The position numbers and the translations under genes are program-made. Positions 8,800-15,982 of a stretch of 27,246 nt of DNA are shown piece after piece (within the stretch, counting starts at the first letter, position 1; each line of letters opens with the position of its first letter). The notes beneath the pieces were generated by a model, which made no database searches, was not told the origin of the DNA, and saw only the letters and a program-made list of their open reading frames with translations. Origin of the DNA: Myxococcales bacterium (GTDB taxonomy: Bacteria > Myxococcota_A > Polyangia > Haliangiales > J016); contig JABAAV010000010.1 of the NCBI GenBank assembly GCA_014238595.1, positions 1 to 27,246 of the forward strand. The letters run 5' to 3'.

Positions 8800-9483
8800 T
8801 TAAGGAGTAAATCCGAGCCATTCTTCGTTGTTGTTTGAAAATTCTTTTTTCCAAATAGGAAGCGTTTTTTTTAAGCGATCAATGAGTTGTTGACATGCTA
8901 AGAAAGCCTCTTTGCGATGCGGTGCTCCTGATGCAATGGCAACAACAGGATCTCCAATCGACACTGCTCCAATACGATGTTGGACAGCAAGTCTTATATG
9001 TTCAAAACTTTGTTCAATATCTTCGCATAAAGAAATAAGCATAGAGTTTGCCATTTCAGGATACGCTTCATATTTCATCCGTTCAACACAATGTCCTTCA
9101 TTGTGATTTCGAACAACACCTATGAAGGTGACTAGAGCACCTCTGTGTGGTGCTTGGACTGCCTCAATGAGATGATTGACATTAGGGGCACGATCAATGA
9201 TTGATGCAATGCGTATTTGTTGATTTGATCCTCCTGAAACAGGAGGAATGAATGCAATTTCATCGTTGTCACACAGTGTTGTGTTGTTGTTGACAAACTT
9301 TTGATTGACAGCAGTTTGGCATTGAGATTCATAAAAAGCGAATTCAGGGCAGATTTCTTTTATTTGAGTGATTGCATCAACAACGGAGGAATCAGGAGGT
9401 AGTTGTATTGTGAAACCAGAACTTTTTAATTGTTCACGAAGTCCTGCAAAAAATCGAATGTGAATATTCATAGAATGAACCAT
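8800..9483 (-). CDS. moaE: MoaD-MoaE fusion, molybdopterin synthase
   Basis: 227 residues; a second start at 9471 (MNIHIRFFAGL) is at least as likely as 9483. Residues 1-85 are a MoaD ubiquitin-fold domain (FFAGLREQL, IAFIPPVSGG) whose terminal Gly-Gly is at 84-85. Residues about 88-227 are MoaE (GALVTFIGVVRNHNEG, HRIGAVSIGDPVV, LKKTLPIWKKE with the catalytic lysines). The enzyme adds two sulfurs to precursor Z to make molybdopterin. MoaD normally works with a free C-terminal Gly-Gly, so the fusion should need cleavage after Gly85, as reported for mycobacterial MoaX. It converges on the FHA regulator gene with a 5-bp gap. No other moa gene is in the window. Confidence 0.92.
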   Translation of the reverse strand: MVHSMNIHIRFFAGLREQLKSSGFTIQLPPDSSVVDAITQIKEICPEFAFYESQCQTAVNQKFVNNNTTLCDNDEIAFIPPVSGGSNQQIRIASIIDRAPNVNHLIEAVQAPHRGALVTFIGVVRNHNEGHCVERMKYEAYPEMANSMLISLCEDIEQSFEHIRLAVQHRIGAVSIGDPVVAIASGAPHRKEAFLACQQLIDRLKKTLPIWKKEFSNNNEEWLGFTP

Positions 9484-9533
9484 GGATTAATTAAGATTAT
9501 GTTGCATAAAGCAGCAGATACGTCCATGACAAG

Positions 9534-9557
9534 ATACTGCTTATTAACGACTGTGCT
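9534..9557 (+). repeat. Repeat A, upstream copy
   Basis: ATACTGCTTATTAACGACTG (9534-9553) plus T and GCT. The same 20 bases recur exactly at 11511-11530, and the match continues with one mismatch (T to C) through GCT. Both copies are preceded by CAGATACG, at slightly different distances. The copies lie on either side of the repeat lipoprotein gene, in the same orientation. Confidence 0.85.
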
Positions 9558-9647
9558 ATTGAATCTCTGCCATGGTATTTAGAAATTAGATCTATTGAAT
9601 TTTTCTGAGGATAAATAAAAAGGCCTTATTTTTAATGATTTAATATT

Positions 9648-9690
9648 ATGCCTTCCTGTTGTCAAATACGGATATTTTAGCTTGGTACAT
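9648..9690 (+). repeat. Repeat B, upstream copy (diverged)
   Basis: 43 bases that align without gaps to 11398-11440. I count 10 mismatches, most of them transitions. The shared blocks include ATGCC, TCCTG, TCAAA, ATTT and ACAT at identical spacing. It lies 94 bp after repeat A; downstream of the gene the order of B and A is reversed. Confidence 0.6.
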
Positions 9691-9728
9691 CTAAAAAAAA
9701 AGCATGATGGTTGTAAGTTTTAAATTTA

Positions 9729-9741
9729 CAAGCATTGCTTG
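9729..9741. promoter_or_regulatory. Palindrome CAAGCA-T-TGCTTG
   Basis: Perfect 6-bp arms around one central base, about 100 bp before the lipoprotein start. It could be an operator half of a repressor or activator site. There is no direct evidence of binding. Confidence 0.35.
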
Positions 9742-9750
9742 CATAATTAT

Positions 9751-9762
9751 ATATCGCGATAT
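9751..9762. promoter_or_regulatory. 12-bp perfect palindrome ATATCGCGATAT
   Basis: A perfect even palindrome, 9 bp after the previous one and about 80 bp before the lipoprotein ATG. The pair looks like a candidate operator region for the lipoprotein gene. Confidence 0.35.
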
Positions 9763-9842
9763 TACATTATGTTTCAGTATGGTATCTGATGATAGTTCAC
9801 CAAGGTTTCTCTCGAGCCTTAATCAAACAAAAAGAAATAAAA

Positions 9843-11141
9843 ATGATGACATTACAATATTCACAACGTTTAGTAGCCATCCTAGGATTGATTTTCGCCA
9901 TAGGATGTTCGGATACCGAATCTGATGATTCTACTGTTGAGGTAGGTGGCAAAGCTGATGGTGTGTGGGACAGTGGAAGTGACTCAACAGCACTGCCGTG
10001 TGATGACGGATCGTCCGGAGCCTTAGTAACTCCTACAATATACAAAGGAGAGATTACCACGAAAGCCCAACTCGAATCGGCTAGAGGATGTACCGAAATT
10101 CGGGGGAGTATTATTATCACTGGTGGTTTCGATTCTTCGGCGCCTGATTTGATGGAAATAAGACATATACGTTTCCCTAATCTTGAACGGGTTCATAGTG
10201 AGATTTGGATATCTTCGTTATCCAATCTTACGAGTATTGAGATGCCAAAGTTACAAACAGCAGGCAGTCTTAGTATTGGTGATCTGAACGGACTCAGACA
10301 TTTTGATTTGCCTGTTTTGACCACGGTACGAGAATGGATTGGTGTTAGACACAACAACAACCTCGTATTCATCACTTTGCCTAAATTAGCTAAAGTGGGG
10401 GATATGATTGAGATTAGGAATAATCCAATCCTTGAAAATATTTCACTGCCCTCATTAACTAACGTGGAACAGGAGCTTTTAATTCTGGATAACGATGCTC
10501 TCATGAGTTGTGACCTTGGTGTCTATACCTCGACTGAATGTCCATCGCTATCGGATACTCCATCTGATGATTCTACTGCAGCACTGATGTGTGATGACGG
10601 ATCGTCCGGAGCCTCAGTGACTCCTACAATATACAAAGGAGATGTTACCACGAAAGCTCAACTCGAATCGGCTAGAGGATGTACCGAAATTCAAGGGATT
10701 ATTAGTCTTGATGGTAATTTCGATTCTTCGGCGGCTAATTTGATGGAAATAAGACATGTACATTTCCCTAATCTTGAACAGGTTCATGGTGGTGAGATTA
10801 GCATATTTTTGTTATCCAATGTTACGAGCATTGAGATGCCAAAGTTACAAACAGCAGGCACTCTTAGTATTGGTTATCTGAACAAACTCAGACACTTTGA
10901 TTTTCCTGTTTTAACCACGGTACGAGCATGGATGAGTGTAAGACACAACAACAGCCTCGTATTAATCGCTTTTCCTAAACTAGCTAAAGTGGGAGATATG
11001 ATTGAGATTAGAGAGAATTCAATCCTTGAAAACATTTCACTGCCCTCATTAACTGAGGTGGACCATGAATTTTTAATTTGGGATAACGATGCTCTCATGA
11101 GTTGTGACCTTGGTGTCTATACCTCGACTCAATGTCCATAG
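9843..11141 (+). CDS. Secreted lipoprotein with two receptor-L-like repeat units
   Basis: 432 residues from ATG 9843 (ATG 9846 is equivalent). The signal peptide ends in a lipobox-like LIFAIGC with Cys22 as the lipid-anchor residue. A low-complexity Asp/Ser linker carries GGKADG at 35-40, a motif I recall from many predicted lipoproteins of Myxococcota and relatives. Two units of about 185 residues follow, each starting CDDGSSGA and ending SCDLGVYTST(E/Q)CP. Each has leucine-rich-like strands (LTSIEMPKLQTAG, ISLPSLT) that resemble the receptor L-domain fold and four conserved cysteines. The protein is probably held on the outer membrane surface; the ligand is unknown. The two units are nearly identical in DNA, so the duplication is recent. 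Codon choice looks richer in GC than the neighbours (by eye), and the gene is flanked by repeats A and B. Confidence 0.85.
   Translation: MMTLQYSQRLVAILGLIFAIGCSDTESDDSTVEVGGKADGVWDSGSDSTALPCDDGSSGALVTPTIYKGEITTKAQLESARGCTEIRGSIIITGGFDSSAPDLMEIRHIRFPNLERVHSEIWISSLSNLTSIEMPKLQTAGSLSIGDLNGLRHFDLPVLTTVREWIGVRHNNNLVFITLPKLAKVGDMIEIRNNPILENISLPSLTNVEQELLILDNDALMSCDLGVYTSTECPSLSDTPSDDSTAALMCDDGSSGASVTPTIYKGDVTTKAQLESARGCTEIQGIISLDGNFDSSAANLMEIRHVHFPNLEQVHGGEISIFLLSNVTSIEMPKLQTAGTLSIGYLNKLRHFDFPVLTTVRAWMSVRHNNSLVLIAFPKLAKVGDMIEIRENSILENISLPSLTEVDHEFLIWDNDALMSCDLGVYTSTQCP
9998..10544 (+). repeat. Internal repeat unit 1 of the lipoprotein gene
   Basis: This unit matches 10589-11138 at an offset of 591 bp at its start and 594 bp at its end, so one extra codon exists in unit 2. 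The first 100 bp differ at only a few sites. Divergence is concentrated in the middle of the unit. Confidence 0.9.
10589..11138 (+). repeat. Internal repeat unit 2 of the lipoprotein gene
   Basis: Second copy of the unit at 9998-10544, joined to it by a short Ser/Asp/Thr linker (SLSDTPSDDSTAA). It has one extra codon near VHGGEIS compared with VHSEIW in unit 1. Confidence 0.9.
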
Positions 11142-11272
11142 ATAGACAATTAAATGTACTGTCATAAAGAAGACATCTATGTTGAGGTTGAGGTTTTTTC
11201 TCTGATATCTTGTAATTTAAGAAGCTATCAGGAGAACTCCTGCCCATAAGATATAATTTATACATGATGTTC

Positions 11273-11304
11273 AAAAGCCTCGAGAATGTTCTCGAGGCTT
11301 TTTT
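11273..11304 (+). terminator. Rho-independent terminator, perfect hairpin
   Basis: AAAAGCCTCGAGAA pairs perfectly with TTCTCGAGGCTTTT (14 bp on paper around a 2-base centre; in practice a shorter stem with a 4-6 base loop), followed by T residues. The flanking A and T runs would also let it work on the - strand. It lies about 130 bp after the lipoprotein stop, so that transcript probably has a 3' untranslated tail. Confidence 0.9.
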
Positions 11305-11397
11305 ATGCATACATAGACAAGTACGTGTATACAAGACAGTGATCGTTTTGAATAAAACCTCGTTGAAGGTATAACGATTATGGTTTCATTCTTGGTA

Positions 11398-11440
11398 ATG
11401 CCCTCCTGCCATCAAACACAGAGATTTCAGATTGGGACAT
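11398..11440 (+). repeat. Repeat B, downstream copy
   Basis: Gapless match to 9648-9690 with about 10 of 43 mismatches, same orientation. It lies 70 bp before repeat A, the reverse of the order seen upstream of the lipoprotein gene. Confidence 0.6.
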
Positions 11441-11491
11441 AAAGAGGGAAATCATTTTGCTTTATATTCACGGATACTGTGGCGACAGATA

Positions 11492-11527
11492 TCGTTAATA
11501 AACAGATACGATACTGCTTATTAACGA
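11492..11527. repeat. Inverted repeat overlapping repeat A
   Basis: TCGTTAATAA (11492-11501) and TTATTAACGA (11518-11527) are exact reverse complements separated by 16 bases. The right arm is part of repeat A. The upstream repeat A copy lacks a matching left arm. Confidence 0.7.
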
Positions 11528-11534
11528 CTGCGCT
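11511..11534 (+). repeat. Repeat A, downstream copy
   Basis: Exact 20-base match to 9534-9553, then C (T upstream) and GCT. It contains the right arm of the inverted repeat at 11492-11527. Confidence 0.85.
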
Positions 11535-11817
11535 GACAGATTGCTGAGTGGATTGATATTGTGATGCAACGGTTGAATCACCAATGAGGGATGTGGGTTC
11601 AAAATCAGCGTAATCTATGAATAATAGGACTGTGGAGATGTGTTATCAATTCTGACAATTTTTTGAAAATCGATTCAAAACGCTATGATCGCCATGCGTT
11701 TACAACAATAAAATAACGGTTCAAAAGCACATTAAACAAGCGACAGTGCTATTTGTTGATGACAAACGACAATAATTTGATCCACTAGAGTCTATTGCTT
11801 ATTATCTCTGAGCTGAA

Positions 11818-12618
11818 ATGAACAATAGACTCAATCATTTGAATTTTATCAATAAAAAGACGGTTGCATCATATGATTCACGATTGTTCCGTAACAGTGT
11901 CAAAAAAACAGATCAAAAAAATATAATTTCTGTTGGTCACACCAATTTTCTCAACAAACTACATCAGAGAATGGATCATTATATCAAGGATTGTAGATTG
12001 GATACGGTTTTTGTTTCTAATCGCTGGTCTATGATTTCAATACATCGAGATCTAAAAACATCTCATTTTCGTGTCAGGCTTCATCATATTTTTGTTTCTG
12101 CAGATGATGTCATGATAGATGCGTTAGCACATTATATTGTTAATCATCATAAAAAATCTTCTAAAATTATCAATGAGTTTATCAATACTCATAAAGATGA
12201 CATTTCCCATCGCATGGTTCGACCTAGAAAACTTGTTTCTGATGGAGACTGTTATGACCTTCAAGAAATTTATCATTCATTAAATAAGACATATTTCAAT
12301 GATTCTATTCAAGCATCGATTACATGGTCACGTCGTTCTAGTCAACGAAAACGCAATAGTATCAAAATGGGCTCATATTCTATGGAAGATAAGCTGATAA
12401 GAATTCATCGATCGCTAGATAGAGAATTCGTACCAAGATTTTTTATAGAATGGATTATTTACCATGAAATGCTACATCAAGTTCATGGTAGCAAAATAGT
12501 AAACGGGCGTCGTTTATTTCATACCCCTGAATTTTTAGAAGATGAAAAGAAATTTAAAAAATATAATGAATCTAGAAGATGGCAAGATAAAAACATTGAA
12601 AAACTTCTTTCCGATTAA
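11818..12618 (+). CDS. SprT-like zinc metalloprotease domain protein
   Basis: 266 residues. The C-terminal half has the SprT/Spartan-like pattern: DLQEIYHSLNKTYFN near residue 148, then ITWSRR, then the HExxH zinc site HEMLH at 216-220 and a third histidine at His235 in FHTPEF. The N-terminal 130 residues are rich in His, Lys and Asn and I do not recognise them. The protein has no signal peptide, so it is probably cytoplasmic. The substrate is unknown; proteins of this group can be proteases or simply metal-binding folds. The 3' end overlaps the start region of the cytochrome c lipoprotein gene, which suggests joint transcription. Confidence 0.75.
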   Translation: MNNRLNHLNFINKKTVASYDSRLFRNSVKKTDQKNIISVGHTNFLNKLHQRMDHYIKDCRLDTVFVSNRWSMISIHRDLKTSHFRVRLHHIFVSADDVMIDALAHYIVNHHKKSSKIINEFINTHKDDISHRMVRPRKLVSDGDCYDLQEIYHSLNKTYFNDSIQASITWSRRSSQRKRNSIKMGSYSMEDKLIRIHRSLDREFVPRFFIEWIIYHEMLHQVHGSKIVNGRRLFHTPEFLEDEKKFKKYNESRRWQDKNIEKLLSD

Positions 12619-12964
12619 AGTATTGTCTTGTGGCTTTTTGATGTGTTTATTAATCATGTTAATCGCATGTGAAAGAAACATAGCTGGTGGATCTTTGGAT
12701 GGAGCGGTGATTTATTCTGAAGGATGTGCTCGTTGTCATGGACCAAACGGTGTTCCAGATCAAGTTCAAGTTGCTCGGCTGAATGTAAAAAATTTAACCG
12801 ATCCTTTGTTACGGAAACGATTATCAATAGACGATATTGCAAACCAAGTTTTGTATGGTTCAACAAATCAAAAGATGCCTTCTTTTGCTAATGTATTGAC
12901 TAAGGCTCAAGCAAAGCAGGTTGCTCATTATGTGTATAGCTTGTCTTCTCCAACGCCGCGTTAA
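12566..12964 (+). CDS. Small c-type cytochrome lipoprotein
   Basis: 132 residues from ATG 12566. TTG 12596 gives a cleaner signal peptide (MKNFFPIKVLSCGF...) and may be the true start. The signal ends in the lipobox MLIAC (Cys35 in the ATG numbering). One haem c site, CARCHG, lies at residues 54-59, and the likely distal ligand is Met104 in KMPSF, as in class I cytochromes. The protein should be an electron carrier tethered to a membrane on its periplasmic face. Both possible starts lie inside the SprT-like gene, and the 3' end overlaps the queG 3' end on the other strand by 65 bp. Confidence 0.87.
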   Translation: MNLEDGKIKTLKNFFPIKVLSCGFLMCLLIMLIACERNIAGGSLDGAVIYSEGCARCHGPNGVPDQVQVARLNVKNLTDPLLRKRLSIDDIANQVLYGSTNQKMPSFANVLTKAQAKQVAHYVYSLSSPTPR

Positions 12965-14090
12965 TTTCAGATAATACATATACATCAGTTTCCTGATGTT
13001 GTTTGATATGTTCAAACGCACCTAATTTACCCAATGCCCATGCAGCGTGACCGCGAACAATGGGTTTTGGATCAAGAAACAATTGATGTAATAATTCAAT
13101 AGCTTGTTTCTTTTCAGTGTTGTTGCCTAACACAATAGAGAGGTTACGACGCATTTGTGTTCGACTCATACGGCTCAATGCTGTGCCTTGAACATAACGC
13201 TTGAATTGATTTGAGCCGAGATCTAAAAGAAATTTAGCATCAGGAATTTCGGATTGAATGTTTTTTGAAATCAATTCTGGTGTTGGTTCAATACGATCGG
13301 GTGCTTTTGCATTATAAGGACAGACTTGCTGACATATATCGCAACCAAAAAGCATCGTACCAATAGCATCACGAAATTGCAGAGGAATAACACCTGAGTA
13401 TTCAATCAAAAGATATGAAATACAGCGGCGTGCATCTAAAACATGTTCATCAACAAAGGCATTAGTCGGACATGCATCAATACATTGTCGACATTGACCA
13501 CATTGTTTGGAAGATGTTGGTAAAGGATTTGTAGGTTGTGCTTCAATTTCTAATAACAATTCACCCAAAAGAAAATAAGATCCAAGACCAGGTGAAATCA
13601 GCATTGTATTTTTTGCGAGAAAACCAAGCCCCGCTGATTGTGCTAATTCTCGCTCTAAAAGAGGCGAACTATCAACACAGATACGTGAAGCAACAGATGT
13701 TCCGAGATTAGTTTCAAGCAACTGTGTGAGTTGTGAAAGTTTGTCATGAAATACTGCGTGATAATCTTGTCCACGTGCATACCGGGCAATAGAGCCACGA
13801 TTGTTACTTGTGTCTGTTGTGTCGAATTTAGTGTTTTTCCCATAAGCCAATGCAGCAATGACAATTGTTTTTGCTTTAGGGAAAAATTTCGTTACATTTT
13901 GGCGTGCATTGACTTGATATGCATTGCTCATATATTTCATTGATCCAGAATAACCTTGATTGATCCATGAGCGATATTTTGAATACCCTGGCAACGATGA
14001 TGTCACTGAAGCAATACCTAAACGATGGAATTTTAATGTTTTTCCTTGTTTCAGAATTAAATTAGTAACATCTTGTGGTGAAAGAGCCAT
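12900..14090 (-). CDS. queG: QueG, epoxyqueuosine reductase
   Basis: 396 residues. It performs the last step of queuosine synthesis in tRNA, reducing epoxyqueuosine with a cobalamin cofactor and two 4Fe-4S clusters. The N-terminal domain has the conserved RYARGQDYH (103-111) and CVDSSPLLER with the catalytic Asp140. Cluster ligands are Cys197, 200, 203 and 207, and Cys223, 250, 253 and 257 (CGQCRQCIDACP and CDICQQVCPYN). The C-terminus has HEAT-like repeats (VRGHAAWALGKLG). Full family length. It lies directly after kamA on the same strand with no gap. Its last 65 bp are also coding on the + strand for the cytochrome C-terminus. Confidence 0.96.
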   Translation of the reverse strand: MALSPQDVTNLILKQGKTLKFHRLGIASVTSSLPGYSKYRSWINQGYSGSMKYMSNAYQVNARQNVTKFFPKAKTIVIAALAYGKNTKFDTTDTSNNRGSIARYARGQDYHAVFHDKLSQLTQLLETNLGTSVASRICVDSSPLLERELAQSAGLGFLAKNTMLISPGLGSYFLLGELLLEIEAQPTNPLPTSSKQCGQCRQCIDACPTNAFVDEHVLDARRCISYLLIEYSGVIPLQFRDAIGTMLFGCDICQQVCPYNAKAPDRIEPTPELISKNIQSEIPDAKFLLDLGSNQFKRYVQGTALSRMSRTQMRRNLSIVLGNNTEKKQAIELLHQLFLDPKPIVRGHAAWALGKLGAFEHIKQHQETDVYVLSEINAALEKTSYTHNEQPALLEP

Positions 14091-15281
14091 TTAATAGTCA
14101 TCACTTTTAATGTTTTCAAAGAAAATATCGTCATAGGGTACGGTACAATCTGTAGCAATAGGTTGTGGATAAACAATGGATTGTTGCCGATAATTACGAA
14201 GGTGAACTTGAGTTTTATCAATGTTTTGAATGTAGGTCGGACCGATCGGTATTTTTCCGCCTCCACCAGGAGCATCTAATACTAAATGAGGTATTGCCAT
14301 GCCACTTATCCAACCGCGCATACCCTCCATGATTTCAATTGCTTTTTCTACAGGTGTTCTCAAATAATCCACCCCCGTTACAGTGTCACCTTGAAACATG
14401 TAATACGGACGAACTCTTATTTTAAGTAAATCTCGCATGAGTTGTCTCATGCATGTCACTGAAGAGTTAACTTGTCTAAGAAGAACAGTTTGATTACCCA
14501 TAGGTATTCCATGATTAATTAGGGTTTCACATGCTTGCTTCGCTTCTTTCGTAATCTCTTTTGGATGATTAAAATGCGTGTTAATAAATAATGGATGATG
14601 TTTGGAAAGTTCTTTGGCTAATGCCTCATCGATACGCATTGGAAGAACTACAGGGATTCTCGTACCAATACGTATGATTTCAATATGACTAATGCTACGT
14701 AATATGGACAATACTTCACCAAGTATGTGAGTAGATAGTAACAATGGATCCCCACCAGAGATCAGTACATCGCGAATGGTTGAAGTTTTACGGAGATAAT
14801 CAAAAGCTTTATCGAGTTTTTCTTTGTTAATAGGTGTATCTCCACCAACTAATCTTCGTCGATTACAATGACGACAATAAATAGCACAACGATCAGTCAG
14901 AAGAAGCAATGCTCGATCAGGGTATTTGTGAATCACTGAAGGTGCTGGATTGTTCAGTGATTCTCCTAATGGGTCTGTCATTTCTTCATTGCGGATTTCA
15001 GTTTCATGAAACGAAGGAATTGCTTGCATACGAATAGGACACCATGGATTATGTTTGTCCATGAGATTTGCGTAATATGGTGTAACACCAACACGAAATA
15101 AATTGTGTGCTTGTGAAAACCCTTTTTGTTCATTTGAAGAAAGATTAATAAAAGGTTCAAAATCCTGTGGTGTTGTTAACATGTTACGTGCCTGCCATTT
15201 CCAATCGCTCCATTGCACAGAGGATGTGTTACTTGGATGCGGAGACAATGTAATTTTAGGCAATAATTTTGAAGGCATCAT
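14091..15281 (-). CDS. kamA: KamA-type lysine 2,3-aminomutase (radical SAM)
   Basis: 396 residues from 15281, where ATGATG overlaps the nth stop (TGA) in a coupled ATGA arrangement. A longer frame to 15374 would run deep into nth and is rejected. The radical-SAM cluster CAIYCRHC uses Cys132, 136 and 139. The PLP lysine is in PGGGGKIPI (Lys343), and the two substrate-binding aspartates match Asp299 (FQGD) and Asp336 (VLDAPG). EpmB, the shorter relative, lacks the GGGGK form. The C-terminal zinc cysteines of the clostridial enzyme are not seen. Lysine 2,3-aminomutase makes beta-lysine, used as an osmolyte, in lysine breakdown or for EF-P modification. No partner gene in the window shows which. 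Confidence 0.9.
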   Translation of the reverse strand: MMPSKLLPKITLSPHPSNTSSVQWSDWKWQARNMLTTPQDFEPFINLSSNEQKGFSQAHNLFRVGVTPYYANLMDKHNPWCPIRMQAIPSFHETEIRNEEMTDPLGESLNNPAPSVIHKYPDRALLLLTDRCAIYCRHCNRRRLVGGDTPINKEKLDKAFDYLRKTSTIRDVLISGGDPLLLSTHILGEVLSILRSISHIEIIRIGTRIPVVLPMRIDEALAKELSKHHPLFINTHFNHPKEITKEAKQACETLINHGIPMGNQTVLLRQVNSSVTCMRQLMRDLLKIRVRPYYMFQGDTVTGVDYLRTPVEKAIEIMEGMRGWISGMAIPHLVLDAPGGGGKIPIGPTYIQNIDKTQVHLRNYRQQSIVYPQPIATDCTVPYDDIFFENIKSDDY

Positions 15282-15967
15282 TGAATCAGTATGTCTGCAG
15301 AGGGACAAATTGGTGCGAGAGGGCACTGAGTGCACGCTGGTTTTCTTGCCATACAAATCCTTCGACCGTGCCATACAATTTGATGACTAAAATCAATCCA
15401 TCGATCACGGGGAAGAATAGCCATCAAATTGCGCTCAATCAAAACAGGATTGTTTTGATCAGTTAGTGCCAGTCGATTTGCGATGCGAGACACATGCGTA
15501 TCCACAACAACACCGCTGGCAATATTGAACGCAGTCCCCAAAACAACATTGGCTGTTTTACGAGCAACCCCAGCTAAATTGATGAGTTCATCCATTGTAG
15601 AAGGGACTGTTCCATCATGGAGTGTGATTAATTGTTGAGCCATGCGGTTTAAGTTTTTAGCTTTGTTTCGATAAAAACCTGTAGAAAATATGAGTGATTC
15701 AAGTTCAGACATATCGGCTTGTGCTAAATCATATGGTGTTGGATATCTTGAAAAAAGTTTAGGTGTTGTTTTGTTGATTTGTTTATCTGTTGATTGAGCA
15801 CTCAGTATCGTTGCAATGAGAAGTTGAAAAGGATTCTTCCAATCGAGTTCACAGATAGCATGTCCCCATGTTTCTTGTAAAAGGTGAAGTACCTGTGTGA
15901 CATACGCAGGATCTATTGATTGAACAGATCTGCTTCGAGGATGTTGACTTTTGTGAAGTCCGCCCAT
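15278..15967 (-). CDS. nth: Endonuclease III, base-excision repair glycosylase
   Basis: 229 residues from ATG 15967; a GTG at 16003 would add 12 residues that overlap the divergent lipoprotein. The helix-hairpin-helix LAGVARKTANVVL contains the catalytic Lys137, followed by Asp156 in VDTHVSR. The C-terminal 4Fe-4S loop has Cys205, 212, 215 and 221 (C-X6-C-X2-C-X5-C). The enzyme removes oxidised pyrimidines and nicks the abasic site. Full length for the family. Its stop overlaps the kamA start, so nth-kamA-queG form a - strand operon. The gap to the divergent lipoprotein gene is only 15 bp, so promoter elements must overlap the coding ends. Confidence 0.96.
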   Translation of the reverse strand: MGGLHKSQHPRSRSVQSIDPAYVTQVLHLLQETWGHAICELDWKNPFQLLIATILSAQSTDKQINKTTPKLFSRYPTPYDLAQADMSELESLIFSTGFYRNKAKNLNRMAQQLITLHDGTVPSTMDELINLAGVARKTANVVLGTAFNIASGVVVDTHVSRIANRLALTDQNNPVLIERNLMAILPRDRWIDFSHQIVWHGRRICMARKPACTQCPLAPICPSADILIQ

Positions 15968-15982
15968 TACTATTCTCGTCCT

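Larger units (their letters stand above)
9484..9842. other. Non-coding stretch upstream of the repeat lipoprotein gene
   Basis: About 360 bp without a convincing gene. It holds repeat A (9534-9557), repeat B (9648-9690), a run of nine A at about 9692-9700, and two palindromes (9729-9741 and 9751-9762). Any promoter for the lipoprotein gene should be here; I see no sigma-70 pair with good spacing. An in-frame extension of the lipoprotein reading frame back to 9789 is not credible because it hides the signal peptide. Confidence 0.6.
11142..11817. other. Non-coding stretch downstream of the repeat lipoprotein gene
   Basis: About 675 bp with no credible gene. It contains a short hairpin CAGGAG-AA-CTCCTG (11229-11242), a strong terminator (11273-11304), repeat B (11398-11440), an inverted repeat (11492-11527) that overlaps repeat A (11511-11534), and a TTTTGAA/TTCAAAA dyad (11661-11680). 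From 11681 to 11817 I see nothing specific; the promoter of the SprT-like gene may be there. Confidence 0.6.

Noticed and set aside
9704..9925. 73-codon open frame at the head of the lipoprotein region
   Set aside because: It runs out of frame into the lipoprotein signal peptide and has no coding character.
11229..11250. Possible third copy of repeat B at CTCCTGCCCAT
   Set aside because: Only about 10 bases match the repeat B core; the rest diverges, so it is likely chance or part of the small hairpin there.
11095..11334. 79-codon open frame on the - strand across the terminator
   Set aside because: It spans a perfect terminator hairpin and the end of the lipoprotein gene, so it is not a gene.
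11661..11680. TTTTGAA/TTCAAAA dyad upstream of the SprT-like gene
   Set aside because: It has 7-bp arms and is AT-rich, so it is expected by chance in this DNA; kept only as a mention in the non-coding stretch.
15282..15374. Longer 5' end for kamA
   Set aside because: It would run 90 bp into nth in another frame; the ATG overlapping the nth stop is the normal coupled start.
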